From Bacteroidetes bacterium GWF2_33_16 (GTDB lineage: Bacteria; Bacteroidota; Bacteroidia; Bacteroidales; UBA12077), in assembly GCA_001768565.1 (NCBI GenBank), contig MEOE01000023.1, forward strand, positions 287,215 through 351,214: 64,000 bases of DNA. The letters run 5' to 3'. Each line of letters begins with the position of its first letter. Position 1 is the first letter of the stretch. A program made the translations under genes and the position numbers. The notes beneath the pieces were generated by a model. It was not told the DNA's origin. It did no database searches and was given only the letters and a program-made list of their open reading frames with translations. Of this stretch, positions 29,410 through 37,936 are shown piece after piece.

Positions 29410-29431
29410 GTTATTAATATTTTTTAATAAC
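29410..29431. promoter_or_regulatory. Inverted repeat before the hexosamine-kinase gene (possible ROK operator)
   Basis: GTTATTAA (29410-29417) and TTAATAAC (29424-29431) are perfect arms around TATTTT, 38 bases before the kinase start. The half-sites TTATTAA/TTAATAA are the outer parts of the palindrome before the ROK gene. No T run follows on the minus strand, so a terminator is less likely. Confidence 0.5.
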
Positions 29432-29470
29432 TACAAATCATATTGTTTGTGATTTTAATTTTTTTACTTA

Positions 29471-30721
29471 TTAATGTTGTTCTAAATCCTTTGGAACAAC
29501 AAATATATTCGACATTACAACAGGAATGGCTCCAAGTAAGCCTGATTTTTGATGAAGTACAGAAAGGATTATTTGTGTATCCTTCTTTAATTGGAACATT
29601 GCATACTTATTAAGTTTCTGTCGAATGGTATTTAGAATTAAATCCTCTGCTTCGGCCATTTCGCCGCCAATTATTACTGCTTCAGGATTAAAAAGATGCA
29701 ATATTGTTGATATTCCGCGTGCAATATATTCGCTGGCTTCTTCAAGCAATTCCAATGCAAACTGATCTCCTTGTTTGGCTGCGGTAATTATTGTTATTAA
29801 TTTAATATCTTGCATAACATTATTAACCTGATTGCTAATTATTGAGGATTTCCCTTTTTCTATTTCAGCTATAGCTTTTCTAACTATCGTGGTTCCGGAT
29901 GCAACTGTTTCCAAACAACCATTCTTTCCACAATAGCATAACTCACCTCCCTGAATCATTTGAATATGACCAAACTCTCCAGAAAATCCTGAATGTCCAT
30001 GATACAAGTTGCCATTAATTATTATTCCCATACCAATACCAGAACCAATGTTTAAAAACAGAACATTTGACATTCTTTGTGCAAGACCAAACCAGGATTC
30101 TCCCAAAACCATGGACTTTGTATCGTGCTCTACAAAAGCAGGTCGACCAAAAAGCCTGGTAAACATAGTATTCAAATTACCTGATCCAAGTTGCGGATAA
30201 CTATAACTAATTCCTTTGCGAATATCAATCAATCCAGGAATAGTGATTCCGTAACCAATTATCTGCTCATTTTTAATTTTTCGGCTTTTAAGCAGCTTGG
30301 ATGATTCCTTTTTTAATAAAAGTAAAATATCTGCAGCAGTATCAAGCCCCTTATCAATTTCAACTAGTTCTCCAAGACTCTGGTTAAGCATGTTAAATAT
30401 AGATAAGCGGCAGTAATCACGACTTATCTCAATAGCCATAATATACCCAGCATCAGGATTAAGGCCAAACAGAGCCGGCTTACGTCCTCCTTTTGATTCG
30501 CCGCTGCCGAAATTCTGAACCCATCCAGCCTCGGTTAGTTCATTTAAAACGGCTGTAAGTGAAGGAATACTGTTATTTGTTTCGTCACACAATTCACTTA
30601 TTGCTTTTTGTCCTTCTTTGTAAAAAATTCTGGCAAGATGAAGTTTAAGCAAGAACTTTTTATACGATGCAGCACTTTTATTTTCCTTATAACTATTGAT
30701 TATATGATCGACTATATTCAT
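29471..30721 (-). CDS. ROK-family (NagC/XylR-like) transcriptional regulator
   Basis: A 416-residue protein with an N-terminal MarR-like winged helix (about 20-80; AISELCDETNNSIPSLTAVL, ELTEAGWVQ) and a ROK sugar-binding domain. The zinc motif is GELCYCGKNGCLETVASG, and SGEFGHIQM supplies the conserved histidine. Members with this layout repress sugar-use genes and respond to phosphorylated or free sugars. A 27-bp palindrome lies 35 bases upstream. With the downstream kinase and GH109-type genes it likely responds to an N-acetylhexosamine; this is inference. Confidence 0.92.
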   Translation of the reverse strand: MNIVDHIINSYKENKSAASYKKFLLKLHLARIFYKEGQKAISELCDETNNSIPSLTAVLNELTEAGWVQNFGSGESKGGRKPALFGLNPDAGYIMAIEISRDYCRLSIFNMLNQSLGELVEIDKGLDTAADILLLLKKESSKLLKSRKIKNEQIIGYGITIPGLIDIRKGISYSYPQLGSGNLNTMFTRLFGRPAFVEHDTKSMVLGESWFGLAQRMSNVLFLNIGSGIGMGIIINGNLYHGHSGFSGEFGHIQMIQGGELCYCGKNGCLETVASGTTIVRKAIAEIEKGKSSIISNQVNNVMQDIKLITIITAAKQGDQFALELLEEASEYIARGISTILHLFNPEAVIIGGEMAEAEDLILNTIRQKLNKYAMFQLKKDTQIILSVLHQKSGLLGAIPVVMSNIFVVPKDLEQH

Positions 30722-30755
30722 TTTTTTATTGGTTATGGTGTAACTTAATCAGAAC

Positions 30756-30782
30756 TTATTAATTAATAGCATTAATTAATAA
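30756..30782. promoter_or_regulatory. 27-bp perfect palindrome upstream of the ROK gene (likely operator)
   Basis: TTATTAATTAAT (30756-30767) and ATTAATTAATAA (30771-30782) are perfect arms around AGC. It is centred about 48 bases before the ROK start. NagC-type operators also have TTA...TAA-like outer bases. The low complexity (AT only) lowers certainty. Confidence 0.6.
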
Positions 30783-30925
30783 AAAAGGCAATGCAATATA
30801 CAAATATTATTAAATATTTTTAATATGTTTTGTTTTAAACACAAAATAGCATTCTTTTTCAAGCAAAAAACACTATGATTACTTACAGTTATTTAATTGC
30901 AGCAGCCAAGGGAGGATTTTCGCTT

Positions 30926-30957
30926 TTTGGTAGCCTCTAATTATTTTGTTATATTTG
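30926..30957 (+). promoter_or_regulatory. Bacteroidota promoter of the alpha/beta hydrolase gene
   Basis: TTTG at 30926-30929, a 20-base spacer and TATATTTG at 30950-30957 match the consensus exactly. Transcription should start near 30964, 26 bases before the ATG. Confidence 0.75.
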
Positions 30958-30989
30958 ATACCCAGCACCATAAATCTCATTAAATCAAT

Positions 30990-32087
30990 ATGAAAACTAT
31001 TCTAAAACGAATCAGCAAATTATTCCTTTACCTTTTGGGCGGAATTTTTCTCATTATTTTAATACTCGCTTTTACTTTATGGATTAAAAGTCCGGGTAAA
31101 GCAGATCCTATAACTGACGCTAACGGAAACACAATACCAGGAAGCATTTCTACTATAGAGAAAATTGTACTAGGTGGCCAGGAACAATACCTGATTATTC
31201 GTGGAACCGATATTACCAAGCCTGTAATGCTTTTTCTGCATGGCGGACCAGGTAGTCCTGAGTATGCATTTATGAAAGCTACAAACCTTGCTCTCGAAAA
31301 TGATTTTGTGATGGTATATTGGGAACAACGTGGGGCAGGAAAATCCTATTCAAAAGAGATTCCTGATGAAAGCATGAACCTGAATCAATTTATTTCTGAT
31401 ACCCGGGAGTTAAGTGAATACCTTGCTAAACGATTTAATCAGGGGAAAATATATATAATGGGTCATTCGTGGGGTTCGTTTTTAGGTATTTTAACCGCCT
31501 TTCATTATCCAGAGCTTTTTCATGCTTATTTTGGTGTTGGCCAAGTTTGTCATCAATACAAAGGAGAGCATATTTCTTATGAATGGGTAAAAGAGCAAGC
31601 ACAACTAAATAATGATGAGAAAGCTATAAACGGTCTATCCAAGATTTCTTTCCCCGATTCATTGTCAGATATTAATGCATGGAAAGATTTTTTAATGATT
31701 GAACGAAATTATGTAACTCAATATGGTGGTGGAGTAACACATGAAATGAAAGGAATGTGGCCAGTAGTTAAAATGGTTCTTAATTTAAAAGAATACACTT
31801 TTAGAGAAAAAATAATGTTTATGCCCGCCAGCCTTTACTCACTTGAACACCTATGGCTTGAGGTAATAAATAAAAACCTATTTAATGAAATTGATAGCAT
31901 GCAGATACCTGTTTATATTTTTCAGGGAAAATTTGATTATCAAACCCCTTATTCTGTTGCAAAAGACTTTTATGATCAGCTAAATGCAACAGAAAAGGAT
32001 TTTTTTACATTTGAAAAATCAGCACACAGCCCATTGATGGAAGAAGTAGAAAAATTTAATACAATTATTTTGGATAAAACAAGATAA
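30990..32087 (+). CDS. Alpha/beta hydrolase, membrane-anchored (prolyl-iminopeptidase-like)
   Basis: A 365-residue protein with an N-terminal membrane helix (LFLYLLGGIFLIILILAFTLWI), so anchored with the domain outside the cytoplasm. The hydrolase domain has the oxyanion loop LHGGPGSPEYAF, WEQRGAGKSY, and the nucleophile elbow GHSWGSFLG; the acid is likely in GKFDYQTP and the histidine in SAHSP. HGGPGSP and EQRGAGKS are typical of prolyl iminopeptidases and related esterases. Substrate unknown. It is monocistronic. Confidence 0.88.
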   Translation: MKTILKRISKLFLYLLGGIFLIILILAFTLWIKSPGKADPITDANGNTIPGSISTIEKIVLGGQEQYLIIRGTDITKPVMLFLHGGPGSPEYAFMKATNLALENDFVMVYWEQRGAGKSYSKEIPDESMNLNQFISDTRELSEYLAKRFNQGKIYIMGHSWGSFLGILTAFHYPELFHAYFGVGQVCHQYKGEHISYEWVKEQAQLNNDEKAINGLSKISFPDSLSDINAWKDFLMIERNYVTQYGGGVTHEMKGMWPVVKMVLNLKEYTFREKIMFMPASLYSLEHLWLEVINKNLFNEIDSMQIPVYIFQGKFDYQTPYSVAKDFYDQLNATEKDFFTFEKSAHSPLMEEVEKFNTIILDKTR

Positions 32088-32136
32088 AAATACTCGATAC
32101 TAAAAAGTGCGGTATTTAGATATGTTTCTATTTCAA

Positions 32137-32181
32137 TTTTTAAACAGTTTTAACGACATAGCCACCAAAACTGTTTAAAAA
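32137..32181. terminator. Long hairpin between converging genes
   Basis: TTTTTAAACAGTTTT (32137-32151) and AAAACTGTTTAAAAA (32167-32181) are perfect 15-bp arms around 15 bases. It lies between the hydrolase gene (plus) and the GldL-like gene (minus) and probably terminates both. Confidence 0.7.
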
Positions 32182-32209
32182 TATTTATTTCTGCTAAATT
32201 ATTATTTAC

Positions 32210-33415
32210 CTATTTAAGAGAATATAGTATTTTGTACTCTGAAATTTTAATATTCTTTTGCATACTGGAAAGCATAGCTAAGCCTTCAATTAATGAGGTT
32301 CGTTTGAATCCCTGATCGTAAGTAAGCCCTGTAAACATTTGAAAATCGAGCAATGCATTTAAAGTTTCTTTTTGGAAGTCATTATCAGATAATTCAAGTA
32401 CAAAATCTCTGTACTTATTAAAATCTTGTTCTAATTTAATGGCATTGCCATCATTATACATAGCTTTGCTAAAGGCTCTTGAATCATCTTTAAATTTAAT
32501 GGTTCCATCTGTATTCACATTACTGTAATTTTTCAGTTCAGTTTTTATTTTTTCAATATGCAAATCCAAATTATATGAAAGTTCTCTTAATTTATCAACT
32601 TGGGATTGTATTTCAACATAGGACTCATTCATTTTAAACACCTTCATTAATGAGTCATTTTGGTTTGTAAATTTTTGGATAACATACATTGCATTGCTAT
32701 TAATAGAATCATATCTATCAACAATATTTTTTGACAGGCGTGTGGATGAAACCATAAAAATGATTCCAAAGCCAATGAGCACTATCAATAAAACGTATCC
32801 CACTTTTACTTTTGTTTCGCTTGCTTTTTTGTAAGCATTTACCAGATATAATGGAAGAAATAACAAAACGAGTAGAAATTCCCCTATAAGTAATGCGATT
32901 GCAGCACCTGGCCAGTGCATTACTTTAAAGAGTAATCCAATTATTAAAAAAGAAAGCGTTAAATAACTTGTAACAGGAAGTAAAAAATTCTTTTTTTCAG
33001 TTTGTTCTTTGTACGAAGTATAAAAAAACAAGGGTAAAAAACCTAGAACAGTAATTACTGCTCCCAATAATAAAATTATTGATGCATAGGGTAAGTGCAA
33101 CATTTTTAATATTGAACCCGACCATAATAGCAACGCACCCAGGCTGCCTAAAACTATCATTACTTTTTTCATATTTTGAAATTTTAAATTAATTGATAAT
33201 AACGTTTGATGTTGAACATTTTTAAATGTTGAACTTTCAATAGTGTCCATCAAATTATTGTAAGCAGCTTCGAATGAAATACCTTTATCAATTTCAGGTT
33301 CAATTGAACAGCAAATATGGTCAACCATTTCATCCAATAAAACGTCCATGGTTATTCCTTTTTCCTGAACATCATGATAAATAAAATCGATGTTTTCAGA
33401 GCTTAACATTTTCAT
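32210..33415 (-). CDS. GldL-like membrane protein in a PadR-controlled unit
   Basis: A 401-residue protein. The first 80 residues resemble the cytosolic part of PadR-linked membrane proteins (LLDEMVDHICCSIEPEIDKG, SFEAAYNNLMD). Then come helices in pairs with KMLHLPYASIILLL and KVMHWPGAAIALLIG, the H-x-P-x-A motif of GldL, the gliding/T9SS motor protein. The C-terminal third is a helical periplasmic-type domain. True GldL is part of the T9SS operon and shorter, so this is a paralogue with a different, unknown job. It overlaps padR by 4 bases (ATGA). Confidence 0.8.
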   Translation of the reverse strand: MKMLSSENIDFIYHDVQEKGITMDVLLDEMVDHICCSIEPEIDKGISFEAAYNNLMDTIESSTFKNVQHQTLLSINLKFQNMKKVMIVLGSLGALLLWSGSILKMLHLPYASIILLLGAVITVLGFLPLFFYTSYKEQTEKKNFLLPVTSYLTLSFLIIGLLFKVMHWPGAAIALLIGEFLLVLLFLPLYLVNAYKKASETKVKVGYVLLIVLIGFGIIFMVSSTRLSKNIVDRYDSINSNAMYVIQKFTNQNDSLMKVFKMNESYVEIQSQVDKLRELSYNLDLHIEKIKTELKNYSNVNTDGTIKFKDDSRAFSKAMYNDGNAIKLEQDFNKYRDFVLELSDNDFQKETLNALLDFQMFTGLTYDQGFKRTSLIEGLAMLSSMQKNIKISEYKILYSLK

Positions 33416-33750
33416 ACTATCGATTGATTCGGATTCAGAATATAATTCATCACATTTACGAATTCAATATATTCGTCGAGTTTACTACTAGCCCAACTTT
33501 GTCCATTTTTTGTGAGCATATAGTATATACGAACTCTATTTCCGACAGTAACCTTTTCGGTATGAACATAACCTTCGGTCTCCAGTTTATGCAAAACAGG
33601 ATACAATGCACCAAAAGTAAGTTTTATACTGCCTTTCGACAATTCTTCAACCTTTTGAGTAATTTCATATCCATACATTCTTGGATTCTCCGACAATAAT
33701 TTAAGAACAATTGTTTTTAAAGTTCCTTTTAATAAATCATTTGAAATCAT
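33412..33750 (-). CDS. PadR-family transcriptional regulator
   Basis: A 112-residue winged-helix protein of PadR subfamily 2 size: LKGTLKTIVLKLLSENPRMYGYEITQKVEEL, LTFGALYPVLHKLETEGYVHTE, YYMLTKNG. PadR proteins usually repress the adjacent membrane gene. Here the promoter upstream contains a perfect palindrome in its spacer, so autoregulation is likely. Four-base overlap with the GldL-like gene indicates one transcript. Confidence 0.93.
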   Translation of the reverse strand: MISNDLLKGTLKTIVLKLLSENPRMYGYEITQKVEELSKGSIKLTFGALYPVLHKLETEGYVHTEKVTVGNRVRIYYMLTKNGQSWASSKLDEYIEFVNVMNYILNPNQSIV

Positions 33751-33783
33751 AATAGCTATTATTTTGAAATTGTAATTACATTA

Positions 33784-33815
33784 CAAACATATATAAGAAT
33801 CTTATACATAACAAA
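33784..33815 (-). promoter_or_regulatory. padR promoter with embedded palindromic operator
   Basis: On the minus strand TTTG (33815-33812), 20 bases and TATGTTTG (33791-33784) match the consensus. The spacer holds TATAAGA-A-TCTTATA (33792-33806), a perfect 15-bp palindrome touching the -7 box; another TATAAGA half-site lies at 33822-33828. The rest of the 33751-34249 gap is AT-rich, with only the TetR control region near its right end. Confidence 0.75.
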
Positions 33816-34206
33816 TTTATATATAAGATTATTATATATAAACAATACAATTACATGCAAACATCTGTTTTTGAACAAATTAAAATTAATACTTATAAAT
33901 AATAATTGCATTAACAATCTATTTTATCTGTCTTTTTTTGTCAGATTTTTTTGCCAATTAACTTCACTATTTTTAATTATTGCATAATCTTATAAGTATA
34001 GTTTAAACCAATTACATTAATTTTAAATCCCATCCTATTGTTCTGAATCACTAATGTAAAAAACACTTTACTGTAATTGTTCGTTTTTATTTAAATTAAA
34101 AAAATTTGAATTCTTCATTTAAACATTCTTTTAGGATGATGTAAATAGATTGATAATTGTTTTTAACTTTTCTTCAAGTAAATTATATCAAGTAAAAAAA
34201 ATATTC

Positions 34207-34239
34207 TATTTTTGTACGTTTAAACTATTTTAGTACAAA
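34207..34239 (+). promoter_or_regulatory. tetR -7 box overlapped by an inverted repeat
   Basis: TATTTTTG (34207-34214) is an exact -7 box. TTTGTAC (34211-34217) and GTACAAA (34233-34239) are perfect inverted arms with 15 bases between them, overlapping the box and the expected start site. A TTGTACAA also lies before the RND gene (34865-34872). No -33 TTG is seen. Confidence 0.55.
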
Positions 34240-34249
34240 CAGTATAACA

Positions 34250-34831
34250 ATGCAAATAGACCAAACAAAAGAAACCATTGTAACAGTTGCCAACAAACTG
34301 TTTAGTCGTTTTGGCTTTCAAAAAACATCCATGGATGAGATTGCCAAAACAGCCCGTAAAGCAAAAGGGTCTTTATATTATCACTTTGCAAGCAAAGAAG
34401 ATTTGTTTAAGGAAGTGATAAAAAGAGAAATGATTTCTATACAAGAACAGCTAATTGTTATTATAAATAACCCGGAACTTAATGCAATCGGAAAACTTAA
34501 AAGTTATCTTATTCTGAGAATGGAGTTGATTAATAAAGCTGCAAACTATCACGAAACACTTAAAGAAGATTTTTACCTTAATTACAGGTTTATTGACGAT
34601 GTAAGGAAAGATGCCGACAAATGGGAAATTGATAATTTAAGAGTTATTCTGATGCAAGGAATGAACGAAGGATATTTCGATAAGAATATGAATTTGGAAG
34701 TTTTACTCGAAATATTGATAATGATTCTAAAAGGATTAGAGATTCCATTCTTTTTACAAGATAAGTATTCAATATATTCGACCTATTTTGATGATCTTAT
34801 TGGTATTTTAATAAAAGGATTAGCCAAATAA
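34250..34831 (+). CDS. TetR-family transcriptional regulator
   Basis: A 193-residue TetR protein. The HTH is ANKLFSRFGFQKTSMDEIAKTARKA followed by GSLYYHFASKEDLF (residues about 14-55); the rest is a helical ligand-binding domain of unknown specificity. It starts an operon with an RND-type exporter, a LolA-like protein and a barrel protein. An inverted repeat covers its -7 box, so it probably represses itself and the operon. Confidence 0.94.
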   Translation: MQIDQTKETIVTVANKLFSRFGFQKTSMDEIAKTARKAKGSLYYHFASKEDLFKEVIKREMISIQEQLIVIINNPELNAIGKLKSYLILRMELINKAANYHETLKEDFYLNYRFIDDVRKDADKWEIDNLRVILMQGMNEGYFDKNMNLEVLLEILIMILKGLEIPFFLQDKYSIYSTYFDDLIGILIKGLAK

Positions 34832-34890
34832 TTTTTTTCTCATAAACTGACTATAAAACTAATATTGTACAAATTGATTAAATTTTAAAA

Positions 34891-37146
34891 ATGGAAAAAA
34901 TAGCAAAATCAATAATAAAATTCCGCTGGTTAATTGTAACAACTGTTCTATTGTTAACCATTTTCTTTGGATACCAAATGAAGAATATAAGCATCAATTC
35001 AGATATTTTTAGTTCACTACCCGATAGTGATCCGGCAGCTTCGCTTTATAAACAAATTGGAGAAGAATTTGGTGGCAATAATATGGGTCTGATTGTTTTG
35101 GAAACCAACAATGTTTTTGATAAAGAAGTACTGGAACATATCAGACAGATTACTGATACACTAAAGTATATTCAAGGGGTTTCAACAGTAACCAGTCTCA
35201 CCAATATTATCGATATAAAAAGTACCGAAGAAGGAATTGAAGTAGGCAAATTAGTTGATGAATATAATTTACCTCAAACACAGGAAGAATTAGATAGTTT
35301 AAAAAAGTATATTTTCTCGAAAGATCTTTACAAAGGCTCCATTGTATCGGAAGATGGAACATCCACCGTAATTGTTTTTACTTTGTTTCAGGATGTCGAT
35401 AACAAAAGTGTTGCGAATGAAATTCGAACCAAAATACTTACACTGAATTTACCTGAAACAACTCATTTTGGTGGTATGCCCATGATGCTTGATGATATTT
35501 CGAATTTAATACTTTCTGATATTATATGGCTTATACCGATTGTTTTTATAATTATCGCACTTGTTTTATTCCTTAGCTTCAGATCATTAAAGGGAGTTTT
35601 ACTGCCATTAATGAATACAGCTATTGCAATTATATGGACACTGGGAATTCTTGTAATGGCAGGATATGAACTTACCATTATCTCAAATATTATACCCGTT
35701 GTATTGCTTGCTGTTGGCAGTGCATATACAATTCATGTTTTAAATAGTATAAGTTTAAATAAATTGGTCGACAGAAAACAGGCATTAATAAGTGCTCTTA
35801 CATATATAATTATTCCTGTAATTCTTGCATCTGTTACAACAGCAATAGGTTTCCTTTCGTTTGTTTTCGGATCATATCTCACTATGATTAAAGATTTTGG
35901 AATTTTTACTGCTATAGGAACAGTTATCGCGTTGATCTTATCTATATTTTTTGTTCCTGCTCTTATTTCTGCTTTTTCAATGTATAGTAAAACCATAAAA
36001 ACTGATCAACAGGAGAAAGAAAGTGTTTTATCGCGTGTAATTCTTAAACCCTTAGTAAATCTGCTATTCAAACATCCAAAATATATATTTATTACATGGG
36101 TTGTTTTTATCGCTCTAAGTATCGGAGGCACATTCTTAATAAAAATAAGTGTAAACATTGCCGATTATTTCAAGAAGGATAATGAAACAAGAATCTCCGA
36201 AGATATCTTGCAACAAAAATTTGGTGGTTCGGCACCTATATTCGTTTTGTTCGAAGGTGATATGCAAAGCCCTGAAGTGTTGGAAACAATGATTAAGACC
36301 GAGAAATTTATGAAAGAAGATCAATTTATTTCATTTACTCAATCGGTTGCCGACCTTGTGGAGCAAATGAATGATGCAATGGGCGAAGGCAAAAAAATAC
36401 CCGACGAAAGAGCAAAAATAGAGCAGCTTTGGTTTTTACTCGATGGCCAGGATATTATGCCGCAAATTGTTTCTGATAATTTGGATCGGGGAATTATCCA
36501 ATCAAGATATGGCTCTTCCAAAAGTGCAGATATCAATAAATATCTTGAAAGAATGAATGGCTTCATACAGCAAAACTCGACCGAAGAATGTAAAATTACG
36601 TTGACCGGAATGACATCCGTTTATATGAAAATCAATGATAGTTTGGTTAATAGCTTGTTTAGCAGTTTAACAATTGCAGTAATAATGGTTATTTTAATTG
36701 TTGGAGTTATTTTAAAATCAATATCAAAAGGTGTTTATGCTGCAGTGCCTATCATCGCTACCATCTTCCTTTTATTTGGATGTATGGGGGTATTTGGCAT
36801 TCCGCTAGATATTGCAACAGTACTTGTAGGTAGCATTGTTTTGGGTATTGGAGTTGATTATTCTATACACGTAATTACTGGATTTAATTTCTTTATGAAA
36901 GTAAACAATAATGATGTTGCCAGTGCAATTGAAAAAACAATATTGTCAAGTGGTAAGGCAGTAATTATTAATGTATTATCTGTAGCAGCAGGTTTTTTAG
37001 TACTTATATTTTCACAATTGGTACCATTGCAGAATTTCGGAATATTAATTGCAATTTGTATGATTGGATCAGGTACCGGAGCATTGACATTATTACCGGT
37101 AATATTAATACTGGTAAACAGAAAACGTAAAATAATCGCAAAATAA
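34891..37146 (+). CDS. RND superfamily exporter (MMPL/COG1033 type)
   Basis: A 751-residue protein with about 12 membrane helices in two halves: helix 1 (LIVTTVLLLTIFFGYQM), a large periplasmic loop, five helices with GSAYTIHVLNS, and the second half with VGSIVLGIGVDYSIHVITGF. The GxGVDY motif is typical of MMPL-type lipid and hydrophobe exporters. It is too short for an AcrB-type drug pump. The next two genes encode a LolA-like protein and an outer-membrane barrel, so lipid transport across the envelope is the best guess. Confidence 0.9.
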   Translation: MEKIAKSIIKFRWLIVTTVLLLTIFFGYQMKNISINSDIFSSLPDSDPAASLYKQIGEEFGGNNMGLIVLETNNVFDKEVLEHIRQITDTLKYIQGVSTVTSLTNIIDIKSTEEGIEVGKLVDEYNLPQTQEELDSLKKYIFSKDLYKGSIVSEDGTSTVIVFTLFQDVDNKSVANEIRTKILTLNLPETTHFGGMPMMLDDISNLILSDIIWLIPIVFIIIALVLFLSFRSLKGVLLPLMNTAIAIIWTLGILVMAGYELTIISNIIPVVLLAVGSAYTIHVLNSISLNKLVDRKQALISALTYIIIPVILASVTTAIGFLSFVFGSYLTMIKDFGIFTAIGTVIALILSIFFVPALISAFSMYSKTIKTDQQEKESVLSRVILKPLVNLLFKHPKYIFITWVVFIALSIGGTFLIKISVNIADYFKKDNETRISEDILQQKFGGSAPIFVLFEGDMQSPEVLETMIKTEKFMKEDQFISFTQSVADLVEQMNDAMGEGKKIPDERAKIEQLWFLLDGQDIMPQIVSDNLDRGIIQSRYGSSKSADINKYLERMNGFIQQNSTEECKITLTGMTSVYMKINDSLVNSLFSSLTIAVIMVILIVGVILKSISKGVYAAVPIIATIFLLFGCMGVFGIPLDIATVLVGSIVLGIGVDYSIHVITGFNFFMKVNNNDVASAIEKTILSSGKAVIINVLSVAAGFLVLIFSQLVPLQNFGILIAICMIGSGTGALTLLPVILILVNRKRKIIAK

Positions 37147-37165
37147 TTAACAAAAATTTAATATC

Positions 37166-37900
37166 ATGAAAAACAAAATTAAGTTAGGCCTTTTAATTGC
37201 TTTAATTGCTTCTGGAAGCATGTTTTCAGCAAACGCACAAGATGCAAACGACATTTTAAAGAAAATGGATGCAGTTATGTATTCTCCTAAAGACATGACT
37301 GGTAAAAACAAAATCATTCTAATTGATAAGACAGGTAAGGAAGAAGTTCGTGAAGCTACCATTCAGCAAAAAGGAAACAATAAACGTATGTTCCGCTTTA
37401 CATCACCATCTTCGCAAGCAGGAATAGCCGTTTTGTCGTTACCCGATGATGTAATGTATTTGTATTTACCTGCTTTCGGCAAGGAACGCCGAATTGCAAC
37501 CAGTGCCAAGAATCAAAACTTCGCAGGTACTGATTTTTCATACGACGATATGGAATCGAAACCATTTGCAGAAAAATATACTCCTAAATTCGTTAAAGTG
37601 GAGGGCGATGTATTTGTGCTGGAATTAACACCAATAGGAAAATCTGAGTATTCGAAAGTTATTGTGGGTGTAAACAAAACAAACTATTATCCAGTATCTA
37701 CCGAAATATACGACAAGGGCAATAACAAAATAAAGCAGGCAAAATATACTTTTAAGAAAGTAGGTAATTATTGGAATGCTGAAGAAATTGAAATGACCGA
37801 TCTAAAGAAAAATCACAAAACAAAAATGCAGATGTCCGAGATTAAGTACGATTCGGGTTTAAGTGATGATGATTTCACTGTAAGAAAGCTTAAACAATAA
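37166..37900 (+). CDS. LolA-like outer-membrane lipoprotein-sorting protein
   Basis: A 244-residue secreted protein with a signal peptide (LGLLIALIASGSMFSANAQ). The body (DMTGKNKIILIDKTGKEEVREATI, FRFTSPSSQAGIAVLSLPDDVMYLYLPAFGKERRI, FAGTDFSYDDME) is typical of the LolA-like family found with RND exporters, whose half-barrel fold binds lipid moieties. It probably passes lipid between the exporter and the outer membrane. It lies 19 bases after the RND gene. Confidence 0.88.
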   Translation: MKNKIKLGLLIALIASGSMFSANAQDANDILKKMDAVMYSPKDMTGKNKIILIDKTGKEEVREATIQQKGNNKRMFRFTSPSSQAGIAVLSLPDDVMYLYLPAFGKERRIATSAKNQNFAGTDFSYDDMESKPFAEKYTPKFVKVEGDVFVLELTPIGKSEYSKVIVGVNKTNYYPVSTEIYDKGNNKIKQAKYTFKKVGNYWNAEEIEMTDLKKNHKTKMQMSEIKYDSGLSDDDFTVRKLKQ

Positions 37901-37936
37901 ATAATACGAAATTTCATTTATAAAAATCATATCAAT

